Shown: positions 39,181-48,650, counted from the first letter of the stretch. The stretch is 64,000 bases of DNA from an uncultured Alphaproteobacteria bacterium (GCA_902526965.1 CABZMT010000001.1:62001-126000), one strand, 5' to 3'. Made by a program: numbers and translations. The notes: generated by a model not told the origin, from the sequence alone.

Positions 39181-40611
39181 CTATAAATATTTTTTTAAAA
39201 TATTTTCTAAATTTTGCAATTTTTCCTTTGGAAAATTTATACCCAACTTAGTTCTTCTTAAGAGAATGTCCTCTGAGCTCTTAACCATCTCTTCGAGAAC
39301 TAGATATTTAATCTCAAACTCATAAAGATCATTGAAAATATGTTCTCCACCATCGTTAAAACCTTGATAATATTGGTTTAATTTTGTTATTTTATGACCA
39401 TAAGTTTTTATTAGTCTTGGTAATATTCCCTCAGGTATTAATAAATTTAAATCCGTTGTTTTTTCGCCACCTGGTAAAATTTCATTTCCAGTCCATGATT
39501 CATTGGAAATTTTAATATATTTTGAAATTTTATCTAATGCGTGCTCTGATAATTTTCGGAATGTTGTGAGCTTTCCACCAAAAACTGTCAATATTGGTGC
39601 ATCTTTATCATCTATCTCAAAAGTGTAGTCTCTTGTAATCTTTGAGACATTTTCACTTAAATCCTCTACTAATGGCCGTACACCGGAATAAGTCCAAATA
39701 ATATTATCTTCAGTAATTTTATTTTTCACAAATTTATTAACTGATGAAATAAGATATTTTTTTTCAATATCAGTTATTTTGGGATTTTCATATGATTTAA
39801 CTTCATGATCTGTTGTTCCGATGAGGGTATATTTATCTAAATAGGGTATTAAAAATATTATTCGTTTATCATCTAGTTGAAGAATATAGGCTTGCTCACC
39901 TTTATAAAGTTTTTCTGTAATTATATGACTACCTTGAACATGTCGAATTTTTTTTCTAGACTGAATACCAATAAGATTATTTAAAACATCTATGACATAT
40001 GGACCTGATGCATTTATGATGACTTTTGAATATAAAATTTCACCATTATTTAAAAAAACTTTCCAGTAATCTTTTTTCCTAATTACTTTTTGTATATTCG
40101 CATTTGTATAAATTTTAGCTCCTTTGCTTATAGCATCTTGCGCATTTAAGAGAACCAACCTAGCATCATCAACGAATAAATCTGAATATTCATATCCTTT
40201 AGTGTAAATTGACTTTATAGGATTATCATCATAATCTTTTTCTAAATTTATTACCTTAGATTTTGGGAAGGTAATTACACCACCCATCCAATCATAAAGA
40301 ATTAAACCCAAACGTATTAACCATGTAGGACGCAAACTCGGGACATGGGGTAAAACAAATCTTATTGGCTTTGTAATATGAGGTGCTATTTTTCTAATCA
40401 CCTCTCGCTCTCTTAAAGATTCTCTTACTAATCTAAATTCGTAATTTTCTAAGTACCTTATTCCACCATGTATTAATTTTGTTGACCAAGATGAAGTTTT
40501 TGATGCCAGATCACCTTTTTCAATTAATGTAACTTTTAAACCTCTCCCGGATGCATCTCTTGCGATTCCTACCCCATTAATCCCACCACCAATAATTAAT
40601 AAATCTTGCAA
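39181..40611 (-). CDS. glpD: Aerobic glycerol-3-phosphate dehydrogenase
   Basis: FAD-linked, membrane-peripheral enzyme that oxidises glycerol-3-phosphate to DHAP and reduces quinone. 476 residues. FAD site LIIGGGINGVGIARDASGRG at the N-terminus; SSWSTKLIHGGIRYLENYEF near 42; VTFGGKLTTFRKLSE-type motif (VFGGKLTTFRKLSE) near 350. A related possibility is erythritol-phosphate dehydrogenase EryB, but the pairing with glpK favours GlpD. Confidence 0.92.
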   Translation of the reverse strand: MQDLLIIGGGINGVGIARDASGRGLKVTLIEKGDLASKTSSWSTKLIHGGIRYLENYEFRLVRESLREREVIRKIAPHITKPIRFVLPHVPSLRPTWLIRLGLILYDWMGGVITFPKSKVINLEKDYDDNPIKSIYTKGYEYSDLFVDDARLVLLNAQDAISKGAKIYTNANIQKVIRKKDYWKVFLNNGEILYSKVIINASGPYVIDVLNNLIGIQSRKKIRHVQGSHIITEKLYKGEQAYILQLDDKRIIFLIPYLDKYTLIGTTDHEVKSYENPKITDIEKKYLISSVNKFVKNKITEDNIIWTYSGVRPLVEDLSENVSKITRDYTFEIDDKDAPILTVFGGKLTTFRKLSEHALDKISKYIKISNESWTGNEILPGGEKTTDLNLLIPEGILPRLIKTYGHKITKLNQYYQGFNDGGEHIFNDLYEFEIKYLVLEEMVKSSEDILLRRTKLGINFPKEKLQNLENILKKYL

Positions 40612-40665
40612 ATCGTTTTAATTTTAAAGAAAAAAAAATAATTTTTTCAAATTATCTATTTTTTT

Positions 40666-40691
40666 TGGTCAATTTTAATCAAAATAGACCA
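40666..40691. promoter_or_regulatory. Near-perfect palindrome in the glpD/aldolase divergent gap
   Basis: Half-sites TGGTCAATTTT and AAAATAGACCA are inverted repeats with one mismatch across a 4-base AATC centre. The symmetry and place between divergent operons suggest a repressor or activator site. A second, shorter palindrome (ATTGA-N8-TCAAT) lies at 40699-40716. Confidence 0.5.
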
Positions 40692-40698
40692 TAAACTT

Positions 40699-40716
40699 AT
40701 TGACAAATCGATCAAT
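40699..40716. promoter_or_regulatory. Second small palindrome, overlapping a TTGACA
   Basis: ATTGA and TCAAT are inverted across 8 bases (about 40699-40716). The left arm contains TTGACA, a perfect -35 hexamer, but no -10 box sits at proper distance on the plus strand. It may be a second operator. Confidence 0.3.
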
Positions 40717-40753
40717 ATTTCAACGTTTATTAAGTAGTCATTTAAGGTCCTTG

Positions 40754-40759
40754 TATAAT
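40754..40759 (+). promoter_or_regulatory. -10 box of the aldolase operon
   Basis: TATAAT lies 27 bases before the aldolase ATG at 40787, placing a start near 40766. The -35 position (about TAAGTA) is poor, which suits an activator-dependent promoter next to the palindromes. Confidence 0.4.
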
Positions 40760-40786
40760 CAGCAACATGTGAATAGGATCTGTTAA

Positions 40787-41428
40787 ATGACGAAAAATGA
40801 AATAAAAATTAGAAAACAGATAATAGAAGCTTGCCTTTTAATGGAAAAAAAAGGCTTGAATCAAGGTAAAGCGGGCAATATTAGCGTTCGATGGAAAGAT
40901 GGGATGCTTATAACCCCATCTGGTATCTCCTATCAAGGCATGAAAGCAAAAGATATTGTTTTTGTTGATTCTAAAACTAAACCTCATGGAATATGGAAGC
41001 CTTCAAGTGAGTGGAGATTTCATTTTGACATATTAAAAGTAAGAAAAGAATTTGATGCTGTAGTGCACAATCACCCTGCTTATGGTACAGGCATGTCGGT
41101 ACTAAGAAAGGATATAAAAGCCCATCACTATATGATTGCCTTTTTAGGAGGTGACACAATTAAATGTTCTACTTTTGCAGTTCCAGGATCACAGGAATTA
41201 TCAGACGCAGCAATAAAGGCTCTCAAAGGAAGGAAAGCATGTTTATTAGCAAATCATGGTACAATTACGTGTGGTAAAAATTTAGACGAAGCAATGTTTT
41301 TGACTGAAGAATTTGAAATTTTATGTAAGCAAATTACTATTGCAAAAATAAACGGTAAGCCCCAATTGGTCGAAAAAAAATATATGAAAAAAATAATTGA
41401 GGCTATAAAAATGTATGGTAAATACTAA
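40787..41428 (+). CDS. Class II aldolase, FucA/AraD type
   Basis: 213 residues, zinc-dependent aldolase/adducin family. Zinc ligands His94 and His96 in VHNHPAYG and His157 in LANHGTI; general acid Glu75 in PSSEWRFH; GNISVRW near residue 30 for phosphate binding. Like L-fuculose-phosphate aldolase it probably splits a ketose 1-phosphate into DHAP and an aldehyde. First gene of a seven-gene plus-strand operon; its end overlaps the next aldolase by 14 bases. Confidence 0.88.
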   Translation: MTKNEIKIRKQIIEACLLMEKKGLNQGKAGNISVRWKDGMLITPSGISYQGMKAKDIVFVDSKTKPHGIWKPSSEWRFHFDILKVRKEFDAVVHNHPAYGTGMSVLRKDIKAHHYMIAFLGGDTIKCSTFAVPGSQELSDAAIKALKGRKACLLANHGTITCGKNLDEAMFLTEEFEILCKQITIAKINGKPQLVEKKYMKKIIEAIKMYGKY

Positions 41429-42443
41429 TCCTTCATTTTCTCAGGAAGAATTAAAATCTTTTAAAGATATTTCTTTTAAACTTGGCTCAAATAGTCATTT
41501 AGTACAAGCCGCAGGAGGAAATACTTCAATTAAGTCTGATGAAAGAATGCTCATTAAAGCATCTGGAACTTGGTTAATTAATTCTTTAGATAAAGATATT
41601 TTTGTTGAAGTTGATTTAAATTCCATTACTGAAAAAATAAATAATGGAAAAGAAGATAATTTTATAGATGATATAATATCTAAAAATAATTTACATCCTT
41701 CGTCTGAAACTTCATTTCATGCATTAATAAAGCATAAATATGTTTTACATGTTCATTCTACTGCAACAATTGCAAACGCAATTTCACAAAGTAGTGAGTC
41801 TGATTTGAAAAAATACCTCGATGAAGATTTCATCTTTATTCCATACTGTCGACCTGGTTTTACTTTAACAATGGAAATAAAAAAATTAATTTTACCCTCA
41901 ACTAACATATTAATTCTCGAAAATCATGGATTGATAGTTGCGGGGGATGATATTGAGGATACCTATAAATTGCTTTTAAAAATTCATAAAAAATTAGATT
42001 TAATCAGAAATGAAAAATTAGCCTTCGACTATTTAGAGGAGATTACAAATATCGATGGTTATAATCATAAAAATACTGATAAATATAAATTATTTTCAAC
42101 ACATAATGAAAAATTATTCTCACTTTTCCCTAAATCATTTTATCCAGATCACGTAATTTTCTTAGGTCCTGGCATACCTACATTTTTAGAGGAGAAAGAA
42201 GCAAATGAATTTATTCAAAATTTAAAAAGAAAGAATATTAATCTTCCTCCCTATTTAATTTTAAAATATAAAGGTCTTTTTGAAAACACTCTGGCTATTC
42301 CAGCTGCAAAAGAAATGATCGACTGTTTTTTGGAAGTGCTACTAAGAGTTGATTTATCAAAGTCTTTAAAATTTTTGTCAAGTTTCCAAGAGAGTGAATT
42401 ATTGAATTGGGATATTGAGATATATCGCCAATCATTAAACTAA
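41415..42443 (+). CDS. Class II aldolase, RhaD-like stand-alone domain
   Basis: 342 residues. QAAGGNTSIK near 32, Lys in IKASGTWL near 48, acid Glu98 in HPSSETSFHALI, zinc ligands His112 and His114 in LHVHSTAT, and His171 in ENHGLIV. It resembles the N-terminal half of the aldolase-dehydrogenase fusions (compare 55892-57922) rather than short FucA. The C-terminal 120 residues are shared with those fusions (FPDHVIFLGPG-like PDHVIFLGPG). Substrate unknown. Confidence 0.82.
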   Translation: MVNTNPSFSQEELKSFKDISFKLGSNSHLVQAAGGNTSIKSDERMLIKASGTWLINSLDKDIFVEVDLNSITEKINNGKEDNFIDDIISKNNLHPSSETSFHALIKHKYVLHVHSTATIANAISQSSESDLKKYLDEDFIFIPYCRPGFTLTMEIKKLILPSTNILILENHGLIVAGDDIEDTYKLLLKIHKKLDLIRNEKLAFDYLEEITNIDGYNHKNTDKYKLFSTHNEKLFSLFPKSFYPDHVIFLGPGIPTFLEEKEANEFIQNLKRKNINLPPYLILKYKGLFENTLAIPAAKEMIDCFLEVLLRVDLSKSLKFLSSFQESELLNWDIEIYRQSLN

Positions 42444-43711
42444 TGTCACTTTTTCTGGGAATTGACTTTGGAACGACTGGTGTCAGAACTTCTATTATTG
42501 ATAAAAATAAAAAAGAATTAATTAATTTTTCAGTTTCTATTGACAGCCCGATAAGTAAGGGGCCATTGGTTTATCAAAATCCAAGTTTATGGTGGAGTGC
42601 ATTAATTAAAAATCTTACATTTTTAAAAACTAAAATAGAATTAAATAAAATTGATAGATTATCAATCGATGGAACATCCGGTACAGTACTTATAACCGAT
42701 TATTTTGGTAACCCTTTAGATAATGCATTAATGTACAATGATGCTTCGGCTGTAAAAGAGTCTAAGTTAGTTGAGAGATTATCTGATAACCATGCAATTG
42801 TATCCACTTCTACTAATGCATTAGTAAGAGCATTATCATTAATCAATAAACTAAAAGAAGAAAAATATAGGATTCTTCATCAAGCAGATTGGATAGCTTG
42901 TAAAATAATTAATGATTATCTGTATTCAGATGAAAATAATGCTCTTAAACTTGGTTATGATTGTGTCGAAAGATCTTGGCCAAAATGGTTTGATCAGCTA
43001 CCTCTTGAAATGAATAGCTTACCAAATATAAAAATACCAGGACAGTCTATAGGCGAATTAAGAAACCCTGAACTTCTAGATTTAGGTTTTAATAACAAAA
43101 CCAAGGTTACAGCAGGCACTACTGATAGCATTGCAGCATTTTTAGCTACTGGAGCCAAAAATATAGGAGAGGCAGTTTCATCAATTGGCACAACTCTGGT
43201 AGTAAAAGCTATCTCAAATAAGCCAATTTATAATAAGGAATTTGGGATTTACAGTCATCGTTTGGGGAAAAATTGGTTAGCTGGGGGAGCTTCCAACGTT
43301 GGAGGAAAAATTCTAAAAGAACTATTTTCAGATAGAATAGAGGAATTATCAAAAGACATAGATGCAAATAATTTATTGAATTTAAATTACTATCCTCTGG
43401 CACAAAAAGGTGAAAGATTTCCTTTTAACGACCCCAACAAATTACCAATTTTAGAACCTCGTCCTAATTCTGAGATAAAATTTTTTCAGGCTGTACTTGA
43501 GGGTATAACTAATGTTGAAAAATTGAGCTACGAAAAGATATCAGAGATAGGTGGTAAATATCCTAAAACTATTTTCACAATAGGGGGCGGAGGAAAAAAT
43601 TTGAAGTGGAATGAAATTAGAAAAAAAATTCTAGGTGTGAAATTAAATAAGCCTTTATCAAATGAAGCTTCTTTTGGATCAGCTCTTTTAGCATTGGGTA
43701 ATATTTTTTAA
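42443..43711 (+). CDS. FGGY carbohydrate kinase
   Basis: 422 residues, shorter than GlpK or XylB. ATP-binding GIDFGTTGVRTSIID at the N-terminus, SIDGTSGTVLITD near 74, GTTDSIAAFLATGA near 225, SIGTTLVVKAIS near 246, and FTIGGGGKNLKWNEI near 372. The form recalls ribulokinase/xylulokinase-like proteins of plants and cyanobacteria. It likely phosphorylates a ketose for the aldolases encoded upstream. Start shares a base with the aldolase stop. Confidence 0.85.
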   Translation: MSLFLGIDFGTTGVRTSIIDKNKKELINFSVSIDSPISKGPLVYQNPSLWWSALIKNLTFLKTKIELNKIDRLSIDGTSGTVLITDYFGNPLDNALMYNDASAVKESKLVERLSDNHAIVSTSTNALVRALSLINKLKEEKYRILHQADWIACKIINDYLYSDENNALKLGYDCVERSWPKWFDQLPLEMNSLPNIKIPGQSIGELRNPELLDLGFNNKTKVTAGTTDSIAAFLATGAKNIGEAVSSIGTTLVVKAISNKPIYNKEFGIYSHRLGKNWLAGGASNVGGKILKELFSDRIEELSKDIDANNLLNLNYYPLAQKGERFPFNDPNKLPILEPRPNSEIKFFQAVLEGITNVEKLSYEKISEIGGKYPKTIFTIGGGGKNLKWNEIRKKILGVKLNKPLSNEASFGSALLALGNIF

Positions 43712-44560
43712 ATGGTAAAAAAATTATTATCTCTTAAAGAAATTTCAGAATATTATGATACCTATTATTTTGATCAATGGGGAGTTGTTCATGATGGAAT
43801 AAACATTTTTAATGAAGCAGAACAAGTTTTTTCATATTTACAGCTACAAAATAAAAAAATTTATATAATTAGTAACTCAGGAAAAAAATCTTCAGATAAT
43901 ACTGACCGTTTGATAAAAATGGGTGCAAATAATATTTTAAAATCTCATTTAATTACATCAGGAGATGTATGCTTAGAATATTTAAAATCTAATAAGAGCC
44001 CCTTTGAAAATATTGGAAATAAATATTTTGTGGTTGCAACAGATTACCCCTTATTGCAAAATACAACATTTGAAAAGACGAGTTCTTTAGAAAATGCTAA
44101 TTTCCTTCTACTAACCTCTACTACTGGTCTAAAAAAAACTGATTTAATTGACGAAATTTATATGAAAGCTTTAGAAATGAAGTTACCCTTAGTTTGCTCA
44201 AATCCTGATATTCTTGGTATCTCTGGAAAAAATATTCAACCCTCAACAGGAGACCTTGCAGTTAAGTACAAAAAAATGGGAGGACAAGCTTTTATTATTG
44301 GTAAACCAAATATTGAAATTTTTCATTACGTTCAAGAGTTATCTAATAGTAATAAATCGAAAACTTTGATGATAGGAGACTCTTTATTTAATGATATTGC
44401 AGGCGCCAATAGTTTTGGTATAGACTCATTATTGATTACCTCTGGAATTCATAAAGAAGAATTCATGCAAAATATACCGACGAACGATATAATTGATAAT
44501 ATAAAATCGGAATTCCAAATCACTGGAAAGCCAGATTATATTATGGATAGACTTCAATGA
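43712..44560 (+). CDS. HAD-superfamily class IIA phosphatase
   Basis: 282 residues, NagD-like. Motif I YYFDQWGVVHDG near 18 (nucleophile Asp), motif II IISNSGKK near 53, motif III with Lys in FIIGKPNIEIF near 192, motif IV MIGDSLFNDIAGAN near 220, and a class IIA cap between motifs II and III. Possible substrates are small sugar or glycerol phosphates. In this operon it may remove toxic phosphorylated intermediates or dephosphorylate a product. Confidence 0.85.
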   Translation: MVKKLLSLKEISEYYDTYYFDQWGVVHDGINIFNEAEQVFSYLQLQNKKIYIISNSGKKSSDNTDRLIKMGANNILKSHLITSGDVCLEYLKSNKSPFENIGNKYFVVATDYPLLQNTTFEKTSSLENANFLLLTSTTGLKKTDLIDEIYMKALEMKLPLVCSNPDILGISGKNIQPSTGDLAVKYKKMGGQAFIIGKPNIEIFHYVQELSNSNKSKTLMIGDSLFNDIAGANSFGIDSLLITSGIHKEEFMQNIPTNDIIDNIKSEFQITGKPDYIMDRLQ

Positions 44561-45327
44561 CATTTAATTTAGGTGAATTCAAAAACAAAAAGATTATTGT
44601 TACTGGTTCAAGCACAGGTATCGGTTTTGAGACAGGTGTAGAATTTTTAAACTTAGGAGCTAATGTAATTTTTCATGGCAACGAATCAACTAATGATCTT
44701 GAAGCTAGGATAAAAACTAAATCTCAAAGTCAAAATTTTAAATTATTCAAATCTGATTTTACAGATTTATCTCAAGTAGATAACTTTATGAACGATGCTA
44801 TAAATTATTTAGATGGTCTAGATATATTAGTCAATAATGCTGGAACAATGGTAGGAAGATATAAATTAGATATAATCAGTGAAAAAGATTTTATAAAAAT
44901 TTTTGATCTCAATGCCAAATCAGCATATTTTGCTACAAAAAGTGCGTGCACAATTTTCAAAAAACAGAATTACGGAAATATTATTAATGTATCAACTATC
45001 AGTGCTAGAACAGGAGGCAGTGCGGGGTCGAGTGTATACGCTGCGTCTAAAGCTTTTGTTTCAGCAATTACTAGATCGCTTGTTTCAGAATTATCACCCT
45101 ACAATATAAGAATAAACGCTATCTCACCTGGGACAATTACTACAAAGTTTCATGAACAATACTCCTCCCCAGAAAAATTAGAAGCTACAAGATTAAAAAT
45201 ACCAATGAAAAGACTTGGCACGGCAGAGGATTGTGTAGGGCCTATAATTTTTTTATCCTCAGAGAAAATGAGCGGTTATATTACAGGACAAATTTTAGAG
45301 GTAAATGGAGGCCAATTTATTTCTTAA
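44557..45327 (+). CDS. Short-chain dehydrogenase/reductase
   Basis: 256 residues, classical SDR. Cofactor motif VTGSSTGIG near 16, NNAGTMVG near 92, catalytic Ser/Tyr/Lys in NVSTISARTGGSAGSSVYAASK (Tyr near 159, Lys near 163), and C-terminal YITGQILEVNGGQ. Probably a polyol or sugar dehydrogenase by context. Overlaps the HAD gene by 4 bases and shares one base with the next gene. Confidence 0.88.
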   Translation: MTFNLGEFKNKKIIVTGSSTGIGFETGVEFLNLGANVIFHGNESTNDLEARIKTKSQSQNFKLFKSDFTDLSQVDNFMNDAINYLDGLDILVNNAGTMVGRYKLDIISEKDFIKIFDLNAKSAYFATKSACTIFKKQNYGNIINVSTISARTGGSAGSSVYAASKAFVSAITRSLVSELSPYNIRINAISPGTITTKFHEQYSSPEKLEATRLKIPMKRLGTAEDCVGPIIFLSSEKMSGYITGQILEVNGGQFIS

Positions 45328-46334
45328 TGTCAAAGATATTATCTATAGGTGCGGGCGTTATGGGTACAGCTATCACTATTCCAGCAATTTCAAATGGTCA
45401 CGAAGCAAAACTCGTTGGCACTAGTCTTGATGAGGACACAATTAACTCAATTAATAAAAATTCTTCTCACCCGAAACTAGCTATTAAATTAACTAATACT
45501 TCAGCAATACGATTTAATGAAATGTCTCAAGAGGACATTAATACATCTGATGTTATTATCATTGGAATTAGTTCATCAGGTGTCGACTGGTTTATTGACT
45601 TCATTAAAAATTTTAATGTTACGAATAAACACTTCCTTATCGTTACCAAAGGTCTGTATATTAATGAAAAAGATGAGCTAGATATATTTCCAAATAAAAT
45701 TAAAAAACAAATTAATCAAGATTTTACTTTAACTGCTGTGACTGGCCCCTGTAAAGCAGTTGAGTTAGCAAAAAAAAATTTAACAAACATATGTTTTGTA
45801 AATCCTGATCTAGAAATTGCTAAGAATTTATCCAATATATTCAAAAATGAATACTATGTAGTAAATTTACAGACTGACTTATTGGGCTCAGAACTTTGTG
45901 CAGCTCTTAAGAACATATATGCAATAGCTGTTGGCTATTCACAAACGTATTTCTCCAATGAAGAAAAAATTTTTAATCCTGAGTCAGCATTATTTTCACA
46001 CTGCGTTAATGAGATGAGCCACTTTGTAAAATCAATAGGCGGTCTTCAAGAAACAGTATTTGGGCTATCTGGCATTGGAGACTTACATGTTACCTCCGGG
46101 ACTGGAAGAAACGGTCTATTAGGTAATTTATTAGCAAAGAACAGAACATATGAAGATATCATCTCTAAAGAATTAAAAGACGAAACTGTCGAAGGAGCAC
46201 AAACCATTAGTGAATTAGGTAATTTATTAAACAAACTGGTAAAACAAAACAATCTTCCAATTTTGGGTAGTTTAGTGAGATGTATCTGTCAAAACGAAAA
46301 ACTGCATATACCTTGGAATGAATTAAATATATAA
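45327..46334 (+). CDS. GpsA-like glycerol-3-phosphate dehydrogenase
   Basis: 335 residues from the ATG at 45327 (an upstream extension to 45231 lies wholly inside the SDR gene and is rejected). NAD(P) motif SIGAGVMGTAI, GPCKAVELA in place of the usual GPSFAKE, ELCAALKNIYAIAVGY with the catalytic Lys, and GLSGIGDLHVTSGTGRNGLLG. The changes at substrate-contact motifs and the catabolic context suggest a paralogue acting on a related polyol phosphate, not necessarily the lipid-synthesis GpsA. Confidence 0.78.
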   Translation: MSKILSIGAGVMGTAITIPAISNGHEAKLVGTSLDEDTINSINKNSSHPKLAIKLTNTSAIRFNEMSQEDINTSDVIIIGISSSGVDWFIDFIKNFNVTNKHFLIVTKGLYINEKDELDIFPNKIKKQINQDFTLTAVTGPCKAVELAKKNLTNICFVNPDLEIAKNLSNIFKNEYYVVNLQTDLLGSELCAALKNIYAIAVGYSQTYFSNEEKIFNPESALFSHCVNEMSHFVKSIGGLQETVFGLSGIGDLHVTSGTGRNGLLGNLLAKNRTYEDIISKELKDETVEGAQTISELGNLLNKLVKQNNLPILGSLVRCICQNEKLHIPWNELNI

Positions 46335-46340
46335 TTATTT

Positions 46341-46784
46341 ATGCTCAAAAAAATTGTTATTGGTGCAGACCATTTAGGGAAAAATCTTAAAGATAAAATT
46401 AAAGAGCATCTAGAGTCTAAGGGTATTGAAGTCTTGGATGTGGGAGTCAATGATGACTCACAAGTAGATTATCCAGATGTTGGTAAAATATTAGCTAAAA
46501 AGGTACAAGATAGTGAATTTGAGAGGGGAATTCTAGTTTGCGGAACTGGTGCTGGAATGGCTATTGTCGCTAATAAGATTTCAGGTGTGAGGGCGGTTTG
46601 TGTGAACGATGCTTACACCGCAGAGAGATCTATTGCGAGTAACAATGCTCAAATTATTACATTTGGCGCTTTAATTACAGGTACCCCCAATGCAATTATG
46701 TATACAGATATTTGGTTGAAAAATAATTTTCAGTCTGAGAGATCTGGAAAAAAAGTTGATAAAATTAATCAGTTAGATAGCTAG
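46341..46784 (+). CDS. rpiB: RpiB/LacAB-family sugar-phosphate isomerase
   Basis: 147 residues. IGADHLGKNLKDKI at the N-terminus, catalytic Cys67 in VCGTGAGMAIVANK, and GVRAVCVNDAYTAERS with the phosphate-loop residues. RpiB proper has HxG at CGTGIG; the family also includes tetrulose-phosphate isomerases of erythritol and threitol pathways. Last gene of the plus-strand operon, so a catabolic pentose or tetrose phosphate is the likely substrate. Confidence 0.86.
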   Translation: MLKKIVIGADHLGKNLKDKIKEHLESKGIEVLDVGVNDDSQVDYPDVGKILAKKVQDSEFERGILVCGTGAGMAIVANKISGVRAVCVNDAYTAERSIASNNAQIITFGALITGTPNAIMYTDIWLKNNFQSERSGKKVDKINQLDS

Positions 46785-46880
46785 TTTTTAGATTTATAAT
46801 AGTAAAAGTTTTTTTTAATAAAATTTTTAAATCTTTTCAAGTTAAGGATAAAGAATAAAACTTTTTCATTTCTTTGAAAT

Positions 46881-47732
46881 TCATAAAGAAGTATGAGTCT
46901 GCTCTTTAACAGTTCCTAAAGTCAGCCCCCTTACAAAATGTTTTTTAACCATTAAAATCAATATAAATACTGGAATTATTGAAATAGTTGTGAAAGCAGC
47001 CATCATATCCCAACTAGGAATAGTTTTTAGTATAGATGCCTGTACGGGAATGGTTTTTACGTTCATTTGTCCAATCATTAATGCACATATAAATTCTGTC
47101 CAACTAAATATTAGAGATAAAATAAATGTAACTGCTATTCCACTTTTTGCACAAGGTACGACTAACTTATGCAAGATTTTCATTTTACTAGCTCCATCTA
47201 TAAACGCATTTTCATCAATTTGTTTTGGTACCTCATCAAAAAAACTTTTTAATAAAAGAACAGCTAAAGGTAAATTTATAAAAGTATGAACAAATATAAT
47301 TCCAATGTAAGTATCAAGTAGATTGATTTTTTCATAAACAAAATATACGGGAATAGCTATAGATACCAATGGCATCATTCGAGCACTTAATATCGAAATT
47401 ATTAAATATCTTTTAAATTTAAAATTAACTCTTGATATATGATATCCAGCATAAACACCAATTATTAAAGTCAAAGATGATGATCCTAGACCTATTATTA
47501 AACTATCAATTATCCTAGATGTTAAAAATAACTCACTATAAGATGAATCAAATTTTAAGAATTTTGAAAATCCAAAAACTCTTTCGTAAGCTGAAAAATC
47601 TAAATCAAAGAAAAATAATTTAGGGGGCAGTGAAAAAAGATCTATATTATTTTTGAATGAAGATGTAATTAAAAAAAATATTGGGAAAATAAAAATTAAA
47701 ACAATAATAGAAGCTAGAACTTTTCTCAACAA
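46881..47732 (-). CDS. ABC sugar permease, MalG-like (copy 2)
   Basis: 283 residues, six helices. The EAA loop is KSFFDEVPKQIDENAFIDGA near 165, followed by FSWTEFICALMIG. Clearly similar to the adjacent copy (both end with VRGLTLG-type VRGLTLGTVKE / VRGLTLGSVKQ), so the pair arose by tandem duplication. Copy 2 is more AT-rich and more diverged. Begins six bases after copy 1 ends. Confidence 0.88.
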   Translation of the reverse strand: MLRKVLASIIVLIFIFPIFFLITSSFKNNIDLFSLPPKLFFFDLDFSAYERVFGFSKFLKFDSSYSELFLTSRIIDSLIIGLGSSSLTLIIGVYAGYHISRVNFKFKRYLIISILSARMMPLVSIAIPVYFVYEKINLLDTYIGIIFVHTFINLPLAVLLLKSFFDEVPKQIDENAFIDGASKMKILHKLVVPCAKSGIAVTFILSLIFSWTEFICALMIGQMNVKTIPVQASILKTIPSWDMMAAFTTISIIPVFILILMVKKHFVRGLTLGTVKEQTHTSL

Positions 47733-47738
47733 ATTATC

Positions 47739-48650
47739 TTATTGTTTTACTGAACCTAATGTCAGTCCTCTGACCAAGTGTCTTTGAACTAATAGTATGA
47801 AAATAAAAGCAGGAATAATTGCAGCAGTACCTAACGCAGCCATATTATCCCAAGCTGTTCCAGTCGAGGTGACAAAGGATGTCGAAACAACAGGAATTGT
47901 TTTAAGTCCTGTTTGTGTAAGCATTAAGACAAAGATAAATTCTGTCCAACTAAAAATAAAACAAAGAACTGCAGTTGCAGCTATGCCTCCTATAGCAAGA
48001 GGAACTATTAATCGCCAAAATACAAAAAATCTTGTTGCTCCATCTAATAAAGCAGCCTCATCAATATCTTTTGGAATATCATCAAAAAAACTTTTCATAA
48101 GTAGAACAGCTAGGGGCAAATTCATTAATGCATGAATAATAATGATACCCAAGTGCGTATCCATTAAACCGATATTTTTGTAAATAAAAAACATTGGAAT
48201 TGCTACAGCAACAGGGGGCATCATTCTTGTGGATAAAATCCAGCCCATAAAATGTTGCTGACCCCTAATTGGTATTCTTGAAAGGGAATACGCTGCTAAA
48301 ATTGAAATTAACATTGCCAAACCTGTTGAGCCTAGTGCAATAATTATACTGTCTACAAGGTTAGGCATCATATAAAAATCACCACCACCTGGTCTAACTG
48401 CTCCCATATCCTCCACATAAAGAAAACGGGATATCCCAAATACTTCCTCATAAGCAGAAAAGGAAACTTCAAAGTCAAATAATTTTGGAGGTAAGGCAAA
48501 AATATCTTTGTCTTTTTTTATTGAAACAGTAATCCAGAAGTAAATTGGGAAAAAGAAAATCGCTGCAATTAACCAGCCTAAAACCTGTTTAAAAACTTTA
48601 TTCAATTCCTTACCATTTAACCTTTGCAAAATGAATAAATGCATTTCCAA
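47739..48650 (-). CDS. ABC sugar permease, MalG-like (copy 1)
   Basis: About 300 residues, six helices, EAA loop KSFFDDIPKDIDEAALLDGA near 185 and FSWTEFIFVLMLTQ near 240. Carbohydrate uptake CUT1 family. The start is uncertain: the frame begins at TTG 48650, with ATG 48644 and TTG 48605 as alternatives; helix 1 begins only at about residue 20, so all are possible. The 41-base overlap with the MalF gene shrinks or vanishes with a later start. Confidence 0.9.
   Translation of the reverse strand: MEMHLFILQRLNGKELNKVFKQVLGWLIAAIFFFPIYFWITVSIKKDKDIFALPPKLFDFEVSFSAYEEVFGISRFLYVEDMGAVRPGGGDFYMMPNLVDSIIIALGSTGLAMLISILAAYSLSRIPIRGQQHFMGWILSTRMMPPVAVAIPMFFIYKNIGLMDTHLGIIIIHALMNLPLAVLLMKSFFDDIPKDIDEAALLDGATRFFVFWRLIVPLAIGGIAATAVLCFIFSWTEFIFVLMLTQTGLKTIPVVSTSFVTSTGTAWDNMAALGTAAIIPAFIFILLVQRHLVRGLTLGSVKQ

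Noticed and set aside
45231-45326. N-terminal extension of the GpsA-like protein
   Set aside because: The extra 32 residues overlap the SDR coding end in another frame, and the Rossmann motif begins at the ATG at 45327.
46785-46880. Terminator between rpiB and the MalG copy 2 gene
   Set aside because: Only A/T runs are present; no stem with enough G-C pairs could be found.
47797-48135. Plus-strand frame of 112 residues opposite MalG copy 1
   Set aside because: Shadow of a conserved permease; no ribosome site and no family match. The same holds for 46990-47289 opposite copy 2.
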